A DNA stretch of 64,000 nucleotides from Pseudomonadota bacterium (GCA_021816775.1 JAKAXA010000016.1:1-64000), one strand, 5' to 3'. Shown: positions 16,523-26,094, numbered from the stretch's first letter. The notes: generated by a model from the sequence alone, not told the origin. Translations and numbers: made by a program.

Positions 16523-17296
16523 TCAGCCCGGCAGGCCGCGGCTGAGGATGTACAGGTGCAGATACTTGCACCGCACGTAGTTGGACTCGACCAGCGCGAA
16601 CACCAATCCGCGCCAGCCGTCGAGAAAGCCGAGCCGCAGGCAATAGCCGCGCACGAACCGCCACAGCGGATTGATCAGCACCCGGCCGAGACCGCAGCGC
16701 TTGCCGCGCGCATACAGCGCCGCCGCCATCAGCTCCGCGTAGCGCTGCATGCGGCGGTGATGATCCGCCAGGCTGCGGTAGGAGTAGTGCTCGAGCGGAC
16801 CGCTGAGCCGCGCGATGCGCCCCTCGACACGGGTGTTCTCGTGGATCTCCTCCCCCACCCAGCGCCCCCGCCGGCGATCGAAGAGGCGCACGAGGCGATC
16901 GGGATAGGCGTTGCCGTGGCGCAGGAACCGCCCGAAGTACTCCGTGATGCGCGGCAGCGAGCAGCCGGCGAGCCCCGCGAACCCCGCCTCGCGCAGCCGC
17001 TCGATCTCGGCGCGCAGCGCGGGGCTCACGCGCTCGTCGGCATCGAGGCACAGGACCCAGTCGCTGCGGGCCGCATCGACCGCGAACTGCTTCTGCGAAC
17101 GGTAGCCCGGCCAGTCCCGCTCGAGCACGCGCGCCCCGAGCGCCGCGGCCCGCTCGCGCGTGGCATCCGTCGAATGCGAGTCCACCACGATGATTTCGTC
17201 GCAGAACCCGACCGAGCGCACGCAGGCCTCGATGCGATCCGCCTCGTTGTAGGTGATGATGCAGGCCGACAGGCCGCAGCGCTCCGCCACGTTCAC
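16523..17296 (-). CDS. Family 2 glycosyltransferase, WaaE/KdtX-like
   Basis: GT2 enzyme of 257 residues. It shows LSACIITYNEADRIEACV at the nucleotide-sugar site, the motif DEIIVVDSHSTDAT, and the metal-binding DxD in WVLCLDADERVS. The middle (RHGNAYPDRLVRLFDRR, EEIHENTRVEG) and the end (YVRCKYLHLYI) match lipopolysaccharide-core beta-1,4-glucosyltransferases of the WaaE/KdtX type, which glucosylate the first heptose at the inner membrane. The start is GTG at 17296. It is convergent with the TVP38 gene. A heptosyltransferase at 25 kb fits the same pathway. Confidence 0.82.
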   Translation of the reverse strand: MNVAERCGLSACIITYNEADRIEACVRSVGFCDEIIVVDSHSTDATRERAAALGARVLERDWPGYRSQKQFAVDAARSDWVLCLDADERVSPALRAEIERLREAGFAGLAGCSLPRITEYFGRFLRHGNAYPDRLVRLFDRRRGRWVGEEIHENTRVEGRIARLSGPLEHYSYRSLADHHRRMQRYAELMAAALYARGKRCGLGRVLINPLWRFVRGYCLRLGFLDGWRGLVFALVESNYVRCKYLHLYILSRGLPG

Positions 17297-17630
17297 CTCG
17301 CAGCGCCGGATCCCCGGCGAACCTCGATGCGCGCGAGTCTACCGCATGCTCGCCGCCGGCCGCAGCGCGCCGCTCACCCCCGGGCGCGCACCGAGCCTTC
17401 GCCTCACCCCTCCTCCCGCATGTCCGTCACTGCCAGCGCGAAGTGCCGGGGGAGCCTGCAATCGAGCACCGTCGGCCACAGCGCCGCTCGCGCCCGCATC
17501 CGCCAGGGCGCCGCACCCACCGTGGGGGGGGCAATTTGTCCTCAGAGCCTTCGCTGCGCCCCCGGGTTCGGCCGCTGTGATCGCCGGCAGCCCAACCCGG
17601 GGGCCAACCCTGATCCGTCTCGAACGGGTC
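17297..17630. other. Gene-free gap between GT2 and TonB receptor
   Basis: This 334-bp gap holds no convincing gene. It probably contains the glycosyltransferase promoter at its left end. The only clear structure is the long inverted repeat at 17558-17604 behind the TonB receptor. Confidence 0.45.
17558..17604 (-). terminator. Long inverted repeat after the TonB receptor
   Basis: An 11-bp perfect stem (GCCCCCGGGTT at 17558-17568, AACCCGGGGGC at 17594-17604) encloses a 25-base loop with its own short CGGC/GCCG stem. It lies 27 bp past the receptor stop. There is no T-tract on the minus strand, so it may terminate or protect the mRNA 3' end. Confidence 0.5.
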
Positions 17631-20600
17631 TCAGTCGAAGTTGGCTTTGACGCCGACGAAATACTCCCTGCCGAGGATGTCGTAGGTGGCCGCATCCGTC
17701 AGCAACGGCGCTCCCGCCACGAACGGCTCCTGTTTGTCGAACAGGTTCGTGATGCCTGCCGTCACCTGCAGCTCCGAGTCGATCTGATAATGACCATTCA
17801 AGTCGAAGTAGCTGTACGCTGGAACGCCGGCATCACCACTGTTCACCCCGTCCATCAGATCAGCCATGGAGGAGATGAAGCGCCAGTGAAGCGCGACCCC
17901 GAGCGGTCCGTTCGCATAGCCGAGCATCGTGTTGGCCTTCCACGCCGGATGGGAAAGATCCGAAATGCTCGCCCCGTCCGCCGCGATGGCCGAGTAGGTG
18001 TCGGCAATCGAGCCGGCGAGGTTTACGCTCGGTGCGCCCAGCCCGACGACCCGCAGCGACCGCAGGTACGAAACGTAGGTCTCAAGCAACAGCCTGCCGG
18101 CACGCTGCGGCAGCCCGAGCGCATGCAGCGGGAAGCCCCAATGCGCCTGAACGTCGACACCGTCGGTGGTATACGAGCCGATATTCTGCTCGAACGTCGT
18201 CAGGGTCGCGAGCGCGCCACTGCCCTGCGCGCGCGTGATCTGCTGGCAGTAGAAGTTGCTGTTCGAATAGCTCGGATTGGCGCCATTCGCATTGAAGCAG
18301 TTCTGCAGGACCAGATCGCCGGTCACGGCTCCCACCGCCCCGTTGATCTTGATGTGATAGTAATCCACCGAAGCACCGAGATCGCGAGCGAGCTCGCCGT
18401 CAAAGTGTGGCGTCAACACGAAGCCCAGGGTGTACGTGTCGGCCACCTCGGGCTTCAGGTGAGTATTGCCCGCGTACACACCGTTTGCGGAAGCCTCGCC
18501 GTACGAGTACGTCGACAACAACCCTGCCGGCACACCCTGCGCCTCACACAGCGCCGCGACCTGTGCCGCATTGGACCCGGTTCGATAAGTGCTGTTGTAG
18601 TCGCACGGATCACCCGAGATCGGAACCTGCGCCTGCACCGACGGATTGTACAGATCCTGCAGGCTGGGAGCGCGGAACGCGCGCTGGAAGCCGCCGCGGA
18701 AGGCCAGAGCATTGTTGACCTGCCAGTGCAGGTCGGCCATCCAGGTATTGGCACCACCGAACAGGTTGTACTGCGAGTGCCGCCCCGCCACATCCAGCGA
18801 AACGTCCTTGGCAAACGGCATGTTGCGCACCACCGGCACGCGCAGCTCGGCGTACACCTCGCGGACGTTCTGGGTGCCGCTCGTCGAGGAGACCAGATCG
18901 TAGGACGGCGAGATGATCTGCTGCGGCAGGTTGGGAGCGTAGGCCGGCAGCGTATTGACCGCCGGATTGATGAGCGGAGAGGCCTGGTAATCGAAGGTGT
19001 CGCCGCGGTAATCGGCGCCCAGCGCGAACTTCAGGTCCCCTTCAGGCAGCTTCCACAGCGTGCCGCTGAGGTCACCCTCGAAGTATTTCTGGGTCAGCAC
19101 GTTGATGTTCGTCGCCGTACCGTCGACGTATTCCAGGCAGCCCTTGCTCATCGGATGGTTGCCGAGCGGATTCCACGCATAGCCGATACAGCTGTTGCCA
19201 CCGCCCCCGAGGTAGTTCGCCGTGCCATACATGATGGTCTCGAGCGCCGGGAGGTTGATGGTGTTCTGCTCGTAGTTGTTGAAATTCGTCTGCCCATACG
19301 ACCCGAACACGTTCCAGACGAGGCTGGTCGAGCCGATTGCGCCCTTCAGGCCGGCGGTGAGCTGATAGTCGTTGTAGTCGAAGCGCTCGATACGGGGTCC
19401 CAGTGCGGTTGCCCACTGCTCGACCACCAGCGGTCCCGCGCTCGGCGATGTCTGCGCCGCGATGAGCGTCTGGAGCGCTGCATTGTTCTGCACGAACGGG
19501 TTGTTCAACGGGACCAGGAGAGGCTTCGGATTGCCGTTAAAGAACGCCCCGCCCTGCAGATCCTGAGCGGTCGAGTGCATGAAATTGATCTGCCCGTACG
19601 CCTCCAGGTCGTCGTTGAACTTATACGTTACGTGCGAAAACAGATTGTAGCGACGCATGGGCACCTGCGCCGCGAAATAAGGCCCGAGTTGCGCCACGAT
19701 CTGCTGGCAGTTCGGGCTGATCGCCAGCCCGAGAGTCTTGCCGGTCGGCCGGTAATTCTGCACGCAGTTCGGCGCATCGCCGGTCGTAAAGATCGTGCCA
19801 TCGTTGTTGACGCCGAAGAATCCCGGGTACGTCCCCGTGCCGCTCAGAGGCGTCGTGCCCGGGTATTGCGCGAGCACAGCATTGACCGCAGCGACCGGCA
19901 CGCCACCCAGCGCGAATCGTCCTTCAGGCGGGAACGGGACGCTGCGCGCGAACCGCGGGCTGTTGAAAAACGACAGTTGATTGCCCGTGACTGATCCGCG
20001 TTCGTTGTATTCCAGGTCGACGACCGCATTTCCCTTGTGATGCGCGAAGTTTCCGCCCATCAGCACACTGAAGCTGTCCTCGCTTCCATAGCCCGCGGTG
20101 GCCCCGCCGTGCTGGTAGGACAGCTGCACGCCGCTGAAATGCCGGCGCAGGCGGAAGTTGACCACACCCGCGATGGCATCCGAGCCGTACACCGCGGAGG
20201 CGCCACCGGTAATCACATCCACGCTCTTGATCAGCGCCATCGGGATGACGTTCAAGTCCACTGACCCGGCAGGACTGGTGGGCACCAGGCGCTGGCCGTC
20301 AAGCAATACCAGGGTGCGCTCGGCGCCAAGTCCGCGCAGATCGGCATAGGATTGGCCGCCCTGGAAGCCGGTCGCGCCCTGCACGTCGCCGACCTCCGTC
20401 TGCCCCTGGCCGGCGGCGAACTGCGGCATCTGGCCGAGGGCGGTATCGAGCGACACCTGACCGACGGCGGCGATCTGCTGCGCGCCGACCGTCACCAGCG
20501 GGCTTGAGGAGGCGTTGCTGCGGCTCGCGATCAGGCTGCCGGTCACGACCACCTCGGCGAGCGAGCCGCCCGGGGCAGCCGCCGCAGCGGGCGCGGCAGC

Positions 20601-21113
20601 CGGCTGCGGCAGGCTCTGCGGCGCCGGATCGGCCGCCGGAGGATCGGCCGCCGGCGGGTCGGCGGCCGGCGGGTCGCCCGCCGAGGCCGCGCCGCTCGCG
20701 GGCGGATCGCTCGTGAGATCCGCGGTACGCGCCCCGCGCTTGAGGATCATGAGCGCCCCGGAGGGCGATCGCTTGACGATGAGTTGCGTCCCGGCGAGCA
20801 GCTTGCTGAGCGCATCCTGCGCCGTATAGTCCCCCACCAGGGAAGCGGCGTGGGAGCCGGCGAGCACGGACTGGGTGAAAATCACGTCCTTGCCGCAGAT
20901 CTGCGCGTAGGTCTGCAGCGCCTCGGACATCGGCTGGTGGTTGATCTCGAAATGGAACAGCCGGCCGTGGGCGGCCGCTGCGGTGGCCATCAGGCCGGCC
21001 ACTGTGGTGAACACGGCGCGCGCGAGCGGCCGATGTCGAGCGCCCTGGGACTGCGCTGCGGCCGAGCGCCGCGTGCCGCTCGTCGCGGCAGACGAAGAAT
21101 CCGACTTGAACAT
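17631..21113 (-). CDS. TonB-dependent receptor with N-terminal STN signalling domain
   Basis: Outer-membrane receptor of 1160 residues. After an extended N-terminus and signal region (LARAVFTTVAGLMATAAAA) comes an STN domain (residues ~50-125: FHFEINHQPMSEALQTYAQ, GDYTAQDALSKLLAGT), which contacts a FecR-type anti-sigma protein. A Pro/Ala/Asp repeat linker follows, then the plug (EVVVTGSLIASR, LRGLGAERTLVLLDGQRLVP, GGASAVYGSDAIAGVVNF) and a large beta-barrel ending in the aromatic-type terminus VGVKANFD. ATG at 21113 has GGGGGAA upstream; a longer frame to 21239 adds 42 atypical residues. Directly behind fecR and the sigma gene it completes a cell-surface signalling set. The imported ligand is unknown; carbohydrate, siderophore and other ligands are possible. 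Confidence 0.9.
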   Translation of the reverse strand: MFKSDSSSAATSGTRRSAAAQSQGARHRPLARAVFTTVAGLMATAAAAHGRLFHFEINHQPMSEALQTYAQICGKDVIFTQSVLAGSHAASLVGDYTAQDALSKLLAGTQLIVKRSPSGALMILKRGARTADLTSDPPASGAASAGDPPAADPPAADPPAADPAPQSLPQPAAAPAAAAAPGGSLAEVVVTGSLIASRSNASSSPLVTVGAQQIAAVGQVSLDTALGQMPQFAAGQGQTEVGDVQGATGFQGGQSYADLRGLGAERTLVLLDGQRLVPTSPAGSVDLNVIPMALIKSVDVITGGASAVYGSDAIAGVVNFRLRRHFSGVQLSYQHGGATAGYGSEDSFSVLMGGNFAHHKGNAVVDLEYNERGSVTGNQLSFFNSPRFARSVPFPPEGRFALGGVPVAAVNAVLAQYPGTTPLSGTGTYPGFFGVNNDGTIFTTGDAPNCVQNYRPTGKTLGLAISPNCQQIVAQLGPYFAAQVPMRRYNLFSHVTYKFNDDLEAYGQINFMHSTAQDLQGGAFFNGNPKPLLVPLNNPFVQNNAALQTLIAAQTSPSAGPLVVEQWATALGPRIERFDYNDYQLTAGLKGAIGSTSLVWNVFGSYGQTNFNNYEQNTINLPALETIMYGTANYLGGGGNSCIGYAWNPLGNHPMSKGCLEYVDGTATNINVLTQKYFEGDLSGTLWKLPEGDLKFALGADYRGDTFDYQASPLINPAVNTLPAYAPNLPQQIISPSYDLVSSTSGTQNVREVYAELRVPVVRNMPFAKDVSLDVAGRHSQYNLFGGANTWMADLHWQVNNALAFRGGFQRAFRAPSLQDLYNPSVQAQVPISGDPCDYNSTYRTGSNAAQVAALCEAQGVPAGLLSTYSYGEASANGVYAGNTHLKPEVADTYTLGFVLTPHFDGELARDLGASVDYYHIKINGAVGAVTGDLVLQNCFNANGANPSYSNSNFYCQQITRAQGSGALATLTTFEQNIGSYTTDGVDVQAHWGFPLHALGLPQRAGRLLLETYVSYLRSLRVVGLGAPSVNLAGSIADTYSAIAADGASISDLSHPAWKANTMLGYANGPLGVALHWRFISSMADLMDGVNSGDAGVPAYSYFDLNGHYQIDSELQVTAGITNLFDKQEPFVAGAPLLTDAATYDILGREYFVGVKANFD
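20626..20685. repeat. 15-bp tandem repeat in the receptor linker
   Basis: Four consecutive 15-base units, GGATCGGCCGCCGGA and variants, encode the (Asp-Pro-Pro-Ala-Ala)n linker between the STN domain and the plug. Units two and three are nearly identical, so copy number may vary between strains without a frameshift. Confidence 0.75.
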
Positions 21114-21266
21114 GTGTTCCCCCAAGATGGATTGCGTGTCGCAAACCGGCCCGCCGTTTGTTTTTGGGCCTTCCCGGGAGTAGACGTCGCGGCGCGGAAA
21201 ATCCTCCTGCCCGCCGCGATTTTTGTGGAAAAACAACACCGCGCCCGGCCACCGGCAGTGGCTGCG

Positions 21267-22373
21267 CTAATGCGATCGAGTGGCCAGGTCCGGCGCCTGA
21301 GGGGGCCGATAAGTCAGTACCACCTTGCCGTCGGGCTGCTCCTGTGCCTGCACCGGCAGGTAGCTCACGATCGTGCTGACGAAGCCGTCAACATCGCCCT
21401 CCTGGTAGACGCCGCTGATGCGCATGGCGGCCGTGCGCGCATCGCCGGCAACGATCGGCTCGGGGATGTACCGATCGATGCGCGTGAGCACCTGCGCGAG
21501 CGACTCGTTCTTGAACACCAGCTGGCCGCGCTGCCAGGCGGTCACGCGGCGCACGTTCACGCGCCTCACCCGCGGGGGAGCGTGCTCGGCGAGCACCAGC
21601 TGCTCGCCCGGATCGAGCGCAATGCGCTTCCAGTCGGGCGGAATGCCCGTCACCGCCACATCGACCAGGTGGGGGCTGACCCCAGGGGCGCCGACCGGCA
21701 CGAAGGGCCGCACCGAGGCGTTCGCGGGCAGGATCACCACGTGCCCTTTCAACAGCGTCACCTGCATCTCCGAGCCGATCAGGTTCACGTCGAAGGCCGT
21801 GCCGGTCGCCACGACCTTGTAGCCGTCGGCGGTCACCGTGAAGGGCCGCTGCGGATTGTGGGCCACATCGAAGCGCGCCTGGCCTCTGATCAGCGCCAGC
21901 GTGCGCGCATCGGCCGTGTAGCGCACCGTGACCTCGCTGCTGGAATCCAGGGTCACCCGCGACCCGTCCGCGAGGCGCACCGAGCGCTGCTCGCCGGGGC
22001 CGGTCGTGTAGACCGTGGGACGGAACCGCCACCACAGCGCGCCGGCGGTGAGCGCGATCAACACCGCGGCGGCGGCCGCCAGGCGAACCGGCGGGCGGCG
22101 CAGCTTGGCGCGCAGCCAATTGCTGCGCAGCACGCTGTGCGCATGCATCAGCGCGGCGCGGCGCAGGCGGATCACCCCCGGCGAGGTCGATTGCTCGCCG
22201 AGGAACACCCACGGGTTCTGCACCGCGCGCCAGGCCTGCTCGTTGGCCGGATCCTCGGCGAGCCAGGCCGCGAAGCCTGCGCGGAACAGGTCCGGCGACT
22301 CGGTCAGGCGGATGCGCCAGGCGGCGGCCTGCTCGATGTTGCGCGCGGGAATGGACTCGGTGCGCGGGCTCAT
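21267..22373 (-). CDS. FecR-family anti-sigma regulator
   Basis: Inner-membrane regulator of 368 residues. The N-terminal cytoplasmic part (residues 1-90: AAAWRIRLTESPDLFRAGFAAWL, NEQAWRAVQ) is the sigma-binding DUF4880-type region. One transmembrane helix lies near residues 98-115 (VRLAAAAAVLIALTAGALWW). The periplasmic FecR domain shows TTGPGEQRSVRLADGS, VTLDSSSEVTVRY and VVATGTAFDVNL, and a C-terminal STN-like stretch (FKNESLAQVLTRIDRY) follows. ATG at 22373 overlaps the sigma-factor stop (ATGA), so the two are translationally coupled. It would transmit receptor occupancy to the sigma factor. Confidence 0.9.
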   Translation of the reverse strand: MSPRTESIPARNIEQAAAWRIRLTESPDLFRAGFAAWLAEDPANEQAWRAVQNPWVFLGEQSTSPGVIRLRRAALMHAHSVLRSNWLRAKLRRPPVRLAAAAAVLIALTAGALWWRFRPTVYTTGPGEQRSVRLADGSRVTLDSSSEVTVRYTADARTLALIRGQARFDVAHNPQRPFTVTADGYKVVATGTAFDVNLIGSEMQVTLLKGHVVILPANASVRPFVPVGAPGVSPHLVDVAVTGIPPDWKRIALDPGEQLVLAEHAPPRVRRVNVRRVTAWQRGQLVFKNESLAQVLTRIDRYIPEPIVAGDARTAAMRISGVYQEGDVDGFVSTIVSYLPVQAQEQPDGKVVLTYRPPQAPDLATRSH

Positions 22374-22906
22374 TGTCCGCCACACCGTGCCGCCAGATGG
22401 ACCATCGCGCGCATCACGTGCTTCTCCACGGTGCTTTGCGCGATGCCATAGAGCGCGGCGATGTCCTTCTGCTTCATGTTTTCCAGGCGAAAGAGGATGA
22501 ACACGTTGCGAGTCAGCTCACTCAGCTCACCCAGAGCCTGCAACACCTGGGCGAGACTCGCCTCCCCGAGCATGACCCGCTCGGGCGAGCGCTCATCGAT
22601 CAGCCCCTCGGGCGCCGCCTCCTCGCAATCCTCCACGGGCGTCTCGAGCGCGCTCGGGCGACGCGCGGCGCGACGGCGCAGATCCTTCAGCAGATTGGCC
22701 GCCACCGTGAATACATAGCTTTCCGGCCGCTCGATGGCCTCGCTCTCCCCGGCCCGGATGACCCGCAGCAGCACCTCCTGCGCCAGGTCCTCGGCGTTGT
22801 CCCGGTCGCGGACCCGGCGCAGGAAATAACTGCGCAGCGGCGCGGAGAAGCGCTCGGCCAGCTGGTTGCCGGCGATGCGTTCGGCTTGCTCGGGCGGTAG
22901 GCTCAT
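22370..22906 (-). CDS. ECF sigma factor, FecI-like
   Basis: Extracytoplasmic-function sigma factor of 178 residues. Region 2 appears as LRSYFLRRVRDRDNAEDLAQEVLLRVIRA and YVFTVAANLLKDLRRR. Region 4 is GELSELTRNVFILFRLENMKQKDIAALYGIAQSTVEKHVMRAM. The family drives transcription of the linked TonB receptor when the FecR partner is released. It is first in the sigma-fecR-receptor order and is coupled to fecR through a four-base overlap. Confidence 0.92.
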   Translation of the reverse strand: MSLPPEQAERIAGNQLAERFSAPLRSYFLRRVRDRDNAEDLAQEVLLRVIRAGESEAIERPESYVFTVAANLLKDLRRRAARRPSALETPVEDCEEAAPEGLIDERSPERVMLGEASLAQVLQALGELSELTRNVFILFRLENMKQKDIAALYGIAQSTVEKHVMRAMVHLAARCGGQ

Positions 22907-22959
22907 GGTGCGCGGTTCTGCGGCCGTCTCGTCGGGTTACGCTAACACATCGGGCGCCC

Positions 22960-24270
22960 TCAGCCCAATCGGGTGAAAGCCAGCAGCGCCAGGGTCACGA
23001 CGATCGCCCCGCCGATGCGGATGGCGATCTGCGCAAAGGGCATCAGCTCCATGCGCTCGGCGGCGGTGAGGATGGCCACTCCACCGGTACCGCCCTGCCC
23101 GGCATGCGTGGCGTTGACGATCGCCGCCTCGATCGGATGGAGCTTCACCGCCCGCCCCACCCAGAAGCCGACACCCACCAGCGTGACCACGGTGGAGGCG
23201 ATCGTCGCCAGGTTCGCCGGTGCGAGCGCCGAGAGCAGGCTCTCCCACGGCGTCCACGCCACCCCGACCATGAACAGCAGAGGATAGGTGCCCACCTTGG
23301 CGAACATCTGGAACACTGCGTCGGCCCCGAGCTCGAGCCGGCGTGTCACCGCCCAGCCGAGCTTCATGGCCACCGCCAGCACCAGCATCACCACCGGCGC
23401 CGGCAACTTCCACGCCTGGTAGGCCATCTTGCCGATCAGATACAGCGTGACCGCCGTGAACGCACCGGTCGCGATGCTGAGCACATCGAGGTGCGGCGGC
23501 GGCTCATCGCGGCGCAGGAACTCATCGCCCTGCTCTCCGGGCTGCAGCCGCCCTCCGCCGCTCAGGGCCGGACGGCGCTTGCCGAGCAGGTTCAGCCCGC
23601 CGGCGAGCAGGATCGCGAAAAAGCTGCCGATCATGACCGCCGGCAGGATCAGCGCAAACTGCCCGCCGAAGCCCTGATGCAGCACCCCGGCATAACCGAG
23701 CGACAGCGGCACCGCTCCATCGCCGACGCCCCCGGCCATCACCGGCAGCACGACGTAGAACAGCGCGTGCTCGACCCCCAGGCCGAGGGCCGCGCCCACC
23801 GTGGTGCCGACGATCACCGCCGCGACGGTGCCGGCGGCGAGCGGCGCAAAAATCTTCACGAAGCCGCGGATCAGCACGCTGCGGTCCATCGCGAAGACGC
23901 TGCCGACGATCACCGCGGCGATGTAGAGAAAGAGGTAATCGGACCCCTTGGTGAAGACGCTCACCGCGCTCACGAGGGGCTTGGGCAGCAGGTGGTAGTA
24001 CACGAGCGCAGAGGGCAGGAAGGTCGCCACGATCACCGCGCCGCCGACCATGCGCAGTCCCGGGATGGCCTGCCCGATCGCCGCGCAGAGGAACGACAGC
24101 AGCACCGTCACGCCGATCATCATCGGCAACCCGGTATCGACCTTGCCGCTGCTGACGAAGTAGGCGAGCGCCAGGGCGAGCACCACCCCCACGGGCACCG
24201 GCACCACGCCCAGCCGCCAGTCCATCATGCGCTGCACGAGCTGGGCCCAGGGCGGCGGGGTGTCGTTCAT
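22960..24270 (-). CDS. 2-hydroxycarboxylate transporter family protein
   Basis: Sodium-coupled symporter of the 2HCT family (CitS/CimH/MaeN relatives), 436 residues with about 11 hydrophobic segments. The two inverted repeat halves each show the family's Gly-rich re-entrant motif: MAGGVGDGAVPLSLGY and NATHAGQGGTGGVAILTAAE. The cytoplasmic loop between the halves is charged (GEQGDEFLRRDEPPP). Likely substrates are citrate, malate or lactate. ATG at 24270 has GGAGG eight bases upstream. It is transcribed on its own, with 53 bp to the sigma gene downstream. Confidence 0.88.
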   Translation of the reverse strand: MNDTPPPWAQLVQRMMDWRLGVVPVPVGVVLALALAYFVSSGKVDTGLPMMIGVTVLLSFLCAAIGQAIPGLRMVGGAVIVATFLPSALVYYHLLPKPLVSAVSVFTKGSDYLFLYIAAVIVGSVFAMDRSVLIRGFVKIFAPLAAGTVAAVIVGTTVGAALGLGVEHALFYVVLPVMAGGVGDGAVPLSLGYAGVLHQGFGGQFALILPAVMIGSFFAILLAGGLNLLGKRRPALSGGGRLQPGEQGDEFLRRDEPPPHLDVLSIATGAFTAVTLYLIGKMAYQAWKLPAPVVMLVLAVAMKLGWAVTRRLELGADAVFQMFAKVGTYPLLFMVGVAWTPWESLLSALAPANLATIASTVVTLVGVGFWVGRAVKLHPIEAAIVNATHAGQGGTGGVAILTAAERMELMPFAQIAIRIGGAIVVTLALLAFTRLG

Positions 24271-24400
24271 CGAGTCAACCTCCGGCGTATGAATGACAGG
24301 CGGCCGCCCGGGCGGCGCCCCGGGGACGCATTTGAAGCCCCCGACTTGAGCACAGACGTCCGAGCGGGGCAAATCCTCCAGGGACCCGCCGCTTGAGCGC

Positions 24401-25054
24401 TCAGGCGCTCGTGCCCGCGAACAGCCGGTCGGCAACGAAGGGATTGGTGCGCCGCTCGGCGCCGAAGCTGGACATCGGCCCGTGCCCGGGCACGAAGCGC
24501 ACGTCATCGCCGAGCGGAAAGAGCCGCTCGCGAATCGAGCGGATGAGTGCCGGGTGGTCCCCGCGCGGAAAGTCGGTGCGGCCGATCGAGCCGGCAAACA
24601 GCACATCGCCCACCCAGGCGCACCGCCCGGCACGGTGGAAGAACACCACGTGTCCCGGGGTGTGCCCGGGGCAGTGCAGCACCTCGAGCGTCTCATCGCC
24701 CACGCTCACCGTATCGCCGTCCTCGAGCCAGCGATCCGGCTCGAAGGCCTCCGCAGGCGGCATGCCGAACTGCGCCGCCGCCTCCGGCAGCGCCTCGATC
24801 CAGAAGCCGTCGGCGCGCTGCGGGCCTTCCACGGGCACCCGCCGCTCGCGCACCAGTTGCGCGGTGGCCGCGCAGTGATCGACATGGCCGTGGGTCAGAA
24901 GAATCTTCGTCAGCGTCAGCCCCCGCCGGTCGGCCTCCCCCAGCACGCGCGGCAGATCCCCGCCCGGATCGACGATCGCCGCACGGCCGTGCTCGTCCCA
25001 CAGCAGCGAGCAGTTCTGCTGAAAGGGGGTGACGGGGACGATCAGGAACTGCAT
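24401..25054 (-). CDS. Metallo-beta-lactamase-fold hydrolase, glyoxalase-II-like
   Basis: Soluble di-metal hydrolase of 217 residues, close to the YcbL/GloB-like branch. The metal motif THGHVDH is followed by further ligands in HCPGHTPGH and WVGDVLFAGSIGRTDFP, and PGHGP gives the last His. YcbL proteins hydrolyse glutathione thioesters such as S-lactoylglutathione. It starts 8 bp after the heptosyltransferase stop and is probably in the same transcript. A functional link to LPS assembly is not expected from the family. Confidence 0.85.
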   Translation of the reverse strand: MQFLIVPVTPFQQNCSLLWDEHGRAAIVDPGGDLPRVLGEADRRGLTLTKILLTHGHVDHCAATAQLVRERRVPVEGPQRADGFWIEALPEAAAQFGMPPAEAFEPDRWLEDGDTVSVGDETLEVLHCPGHTPGHVVFFHRAGRCAWVGDVLFAGSIGRTDFPRGDHPALIRSIRERLFPLGDDVRFVPGHGPMSSFGAERRTNPFVADRLFAGTSA

Positions 25055-25062
25055 TGCGCCCT

Positions 25063-26094
25063 TCAGCCGATGAGCTGCGCCAGGCGCTCGCCCGTCGCCT
25101 CCGGCGCCGCATCGCTCGCGCTGAGCGCGCAGCTGCGCCCGCGGCGCGGCGCGTACAGCTCGGGCTGCGTGACTTTGAACAGCCCCACGGTGAGCGTGTC
25201 GGTCGCGGCCGCCAGATGCATCAGCCCCGAGTCGGCGCACACGAAGCACTCGGCCGCATCAATCACGGCGGCCACCTGACGGGTGTGCCGCGAGGAGAAC
25301 CCCGGCAGTTCCGGCAGCGAGGCATGCCCCGAGGGCGGGCGGATCTCGATGAGACGGGCATCGGGCACTCGGGTGCGCAGCTCGGCGATCAGCCGCCGCC
25401 ACCACTCCAGGCCAAAGCGCTTGGCGCCGGTGGCATGGGTGGCCACCGCAACCACCCTCCCCGGGGCAGCGGGCGCCACGAGGCGCCCGATCTGCTCGCG
25501 CCCGAACGCGCGCTCGGCCTCGGTGAGACGCACGCTCAGCGTCACTTCATCGGCGCTGGAGGATTTCGGGTCGAGATTGAACAGCGCGCGGCGCGTCAGG
25601 TACACCGGGTAGGCGCCCATGTGTCGCGGCGCGCCCTGGAACGGAATGCTGACATCGACCCCCTGGCGCCTGCGCGCAATCGCGAAGCCGATCTTCAGCC
25701 GCCCCGCGAGCCAGCGCGTCAGGAAGCGCGCGGTCCAGGAGTTGGGGCACGGATCGATGATGACATCGTAGCGCACGCGCCGCACCTGCAGCAGGGTGCG
25801 CAGGTAGCGCAGAGGGTGACGCGCCCCCCGGAACGGCAGCGCGTGCACGCGGCGCACGGCAGCGAATTCCCGGAACACCTCGGCGGCGGCCGGACAGGCC
25901 GAGAGGATCTCGATCCTCGCCTCCGGCAGCGTGTTCTGCAGCTCCTCGACGAGCGGCGTCAGCAGCACCGTGTTGCCGAGGCGCGTATTGGGGCGGCAGA
26001 TGAGGATGGTCGGGCGAGCGCCAACCTCGGGGCGGACACGGGGTGCCGCGGCGCGCAACGTTTCAGCCGGGAGCATCGGCGCATTGTCGCCCAT
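25063..26094 (-). CDS. Family 9 glycosyltransferase (heptosyltransferase-like)
   Basis: GT9 protein of 343 residues, the ADP-heptose:LPS heptosyltransferase family. RPNTRLGNTVLLTPLVEEL is the family's N-terminal acceptor-site loop. The C-terminal Rossmann half carries VAVATHATGAKRFGLEWW and AAECFVCADSGLMHLAAA, the nucleotide-sugar site. It probably adds a heptose or related sugar to the LPS core at the cytoplasmic face of the inner membrane. It precedes the metallo-hydrolase gene by 8 bp. Which heptose is added cannot be told. Confidence 0.85.
   Translation of the reverse strand: MGDNAPMLPAETLRAAAPRVRPEVGARPTILICRPNTRLGNTVLLTPLVEELQNTLPEARIEILSACPAAAEVFREFAAVRRVHALPFRGARHPLRYLRTLLQVRRVRYDVIIDPCPNSWTARFLTRWLAGRLKIGFAIARRRQGVDVSIPFQGAPRHMGAYPVYLTRRALFNLDPKSSSADEVTLSVRLTEAERAFGREQIGRLVAPAAPGRVVAVATHATGAKRFGLEWWRRLIAELRTRVPDARLIEIRPPSGHASLPELPGFSSRHTRQVAAVIDAAECFVCADSGLMHLAAATDTLTVGLFKVTQPELYAPRRGRSCALSASDAAPEATGERLAQLIG

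Noticed and set aside
24271-24696. Extension of the 2-hydroxycarboxylate transporter frame to 24696
   Set aside because: It overlaps the metallo-hydrolase gene. ATG at 24270 has a strong GGAGG site and directly precedes the first membrane region.
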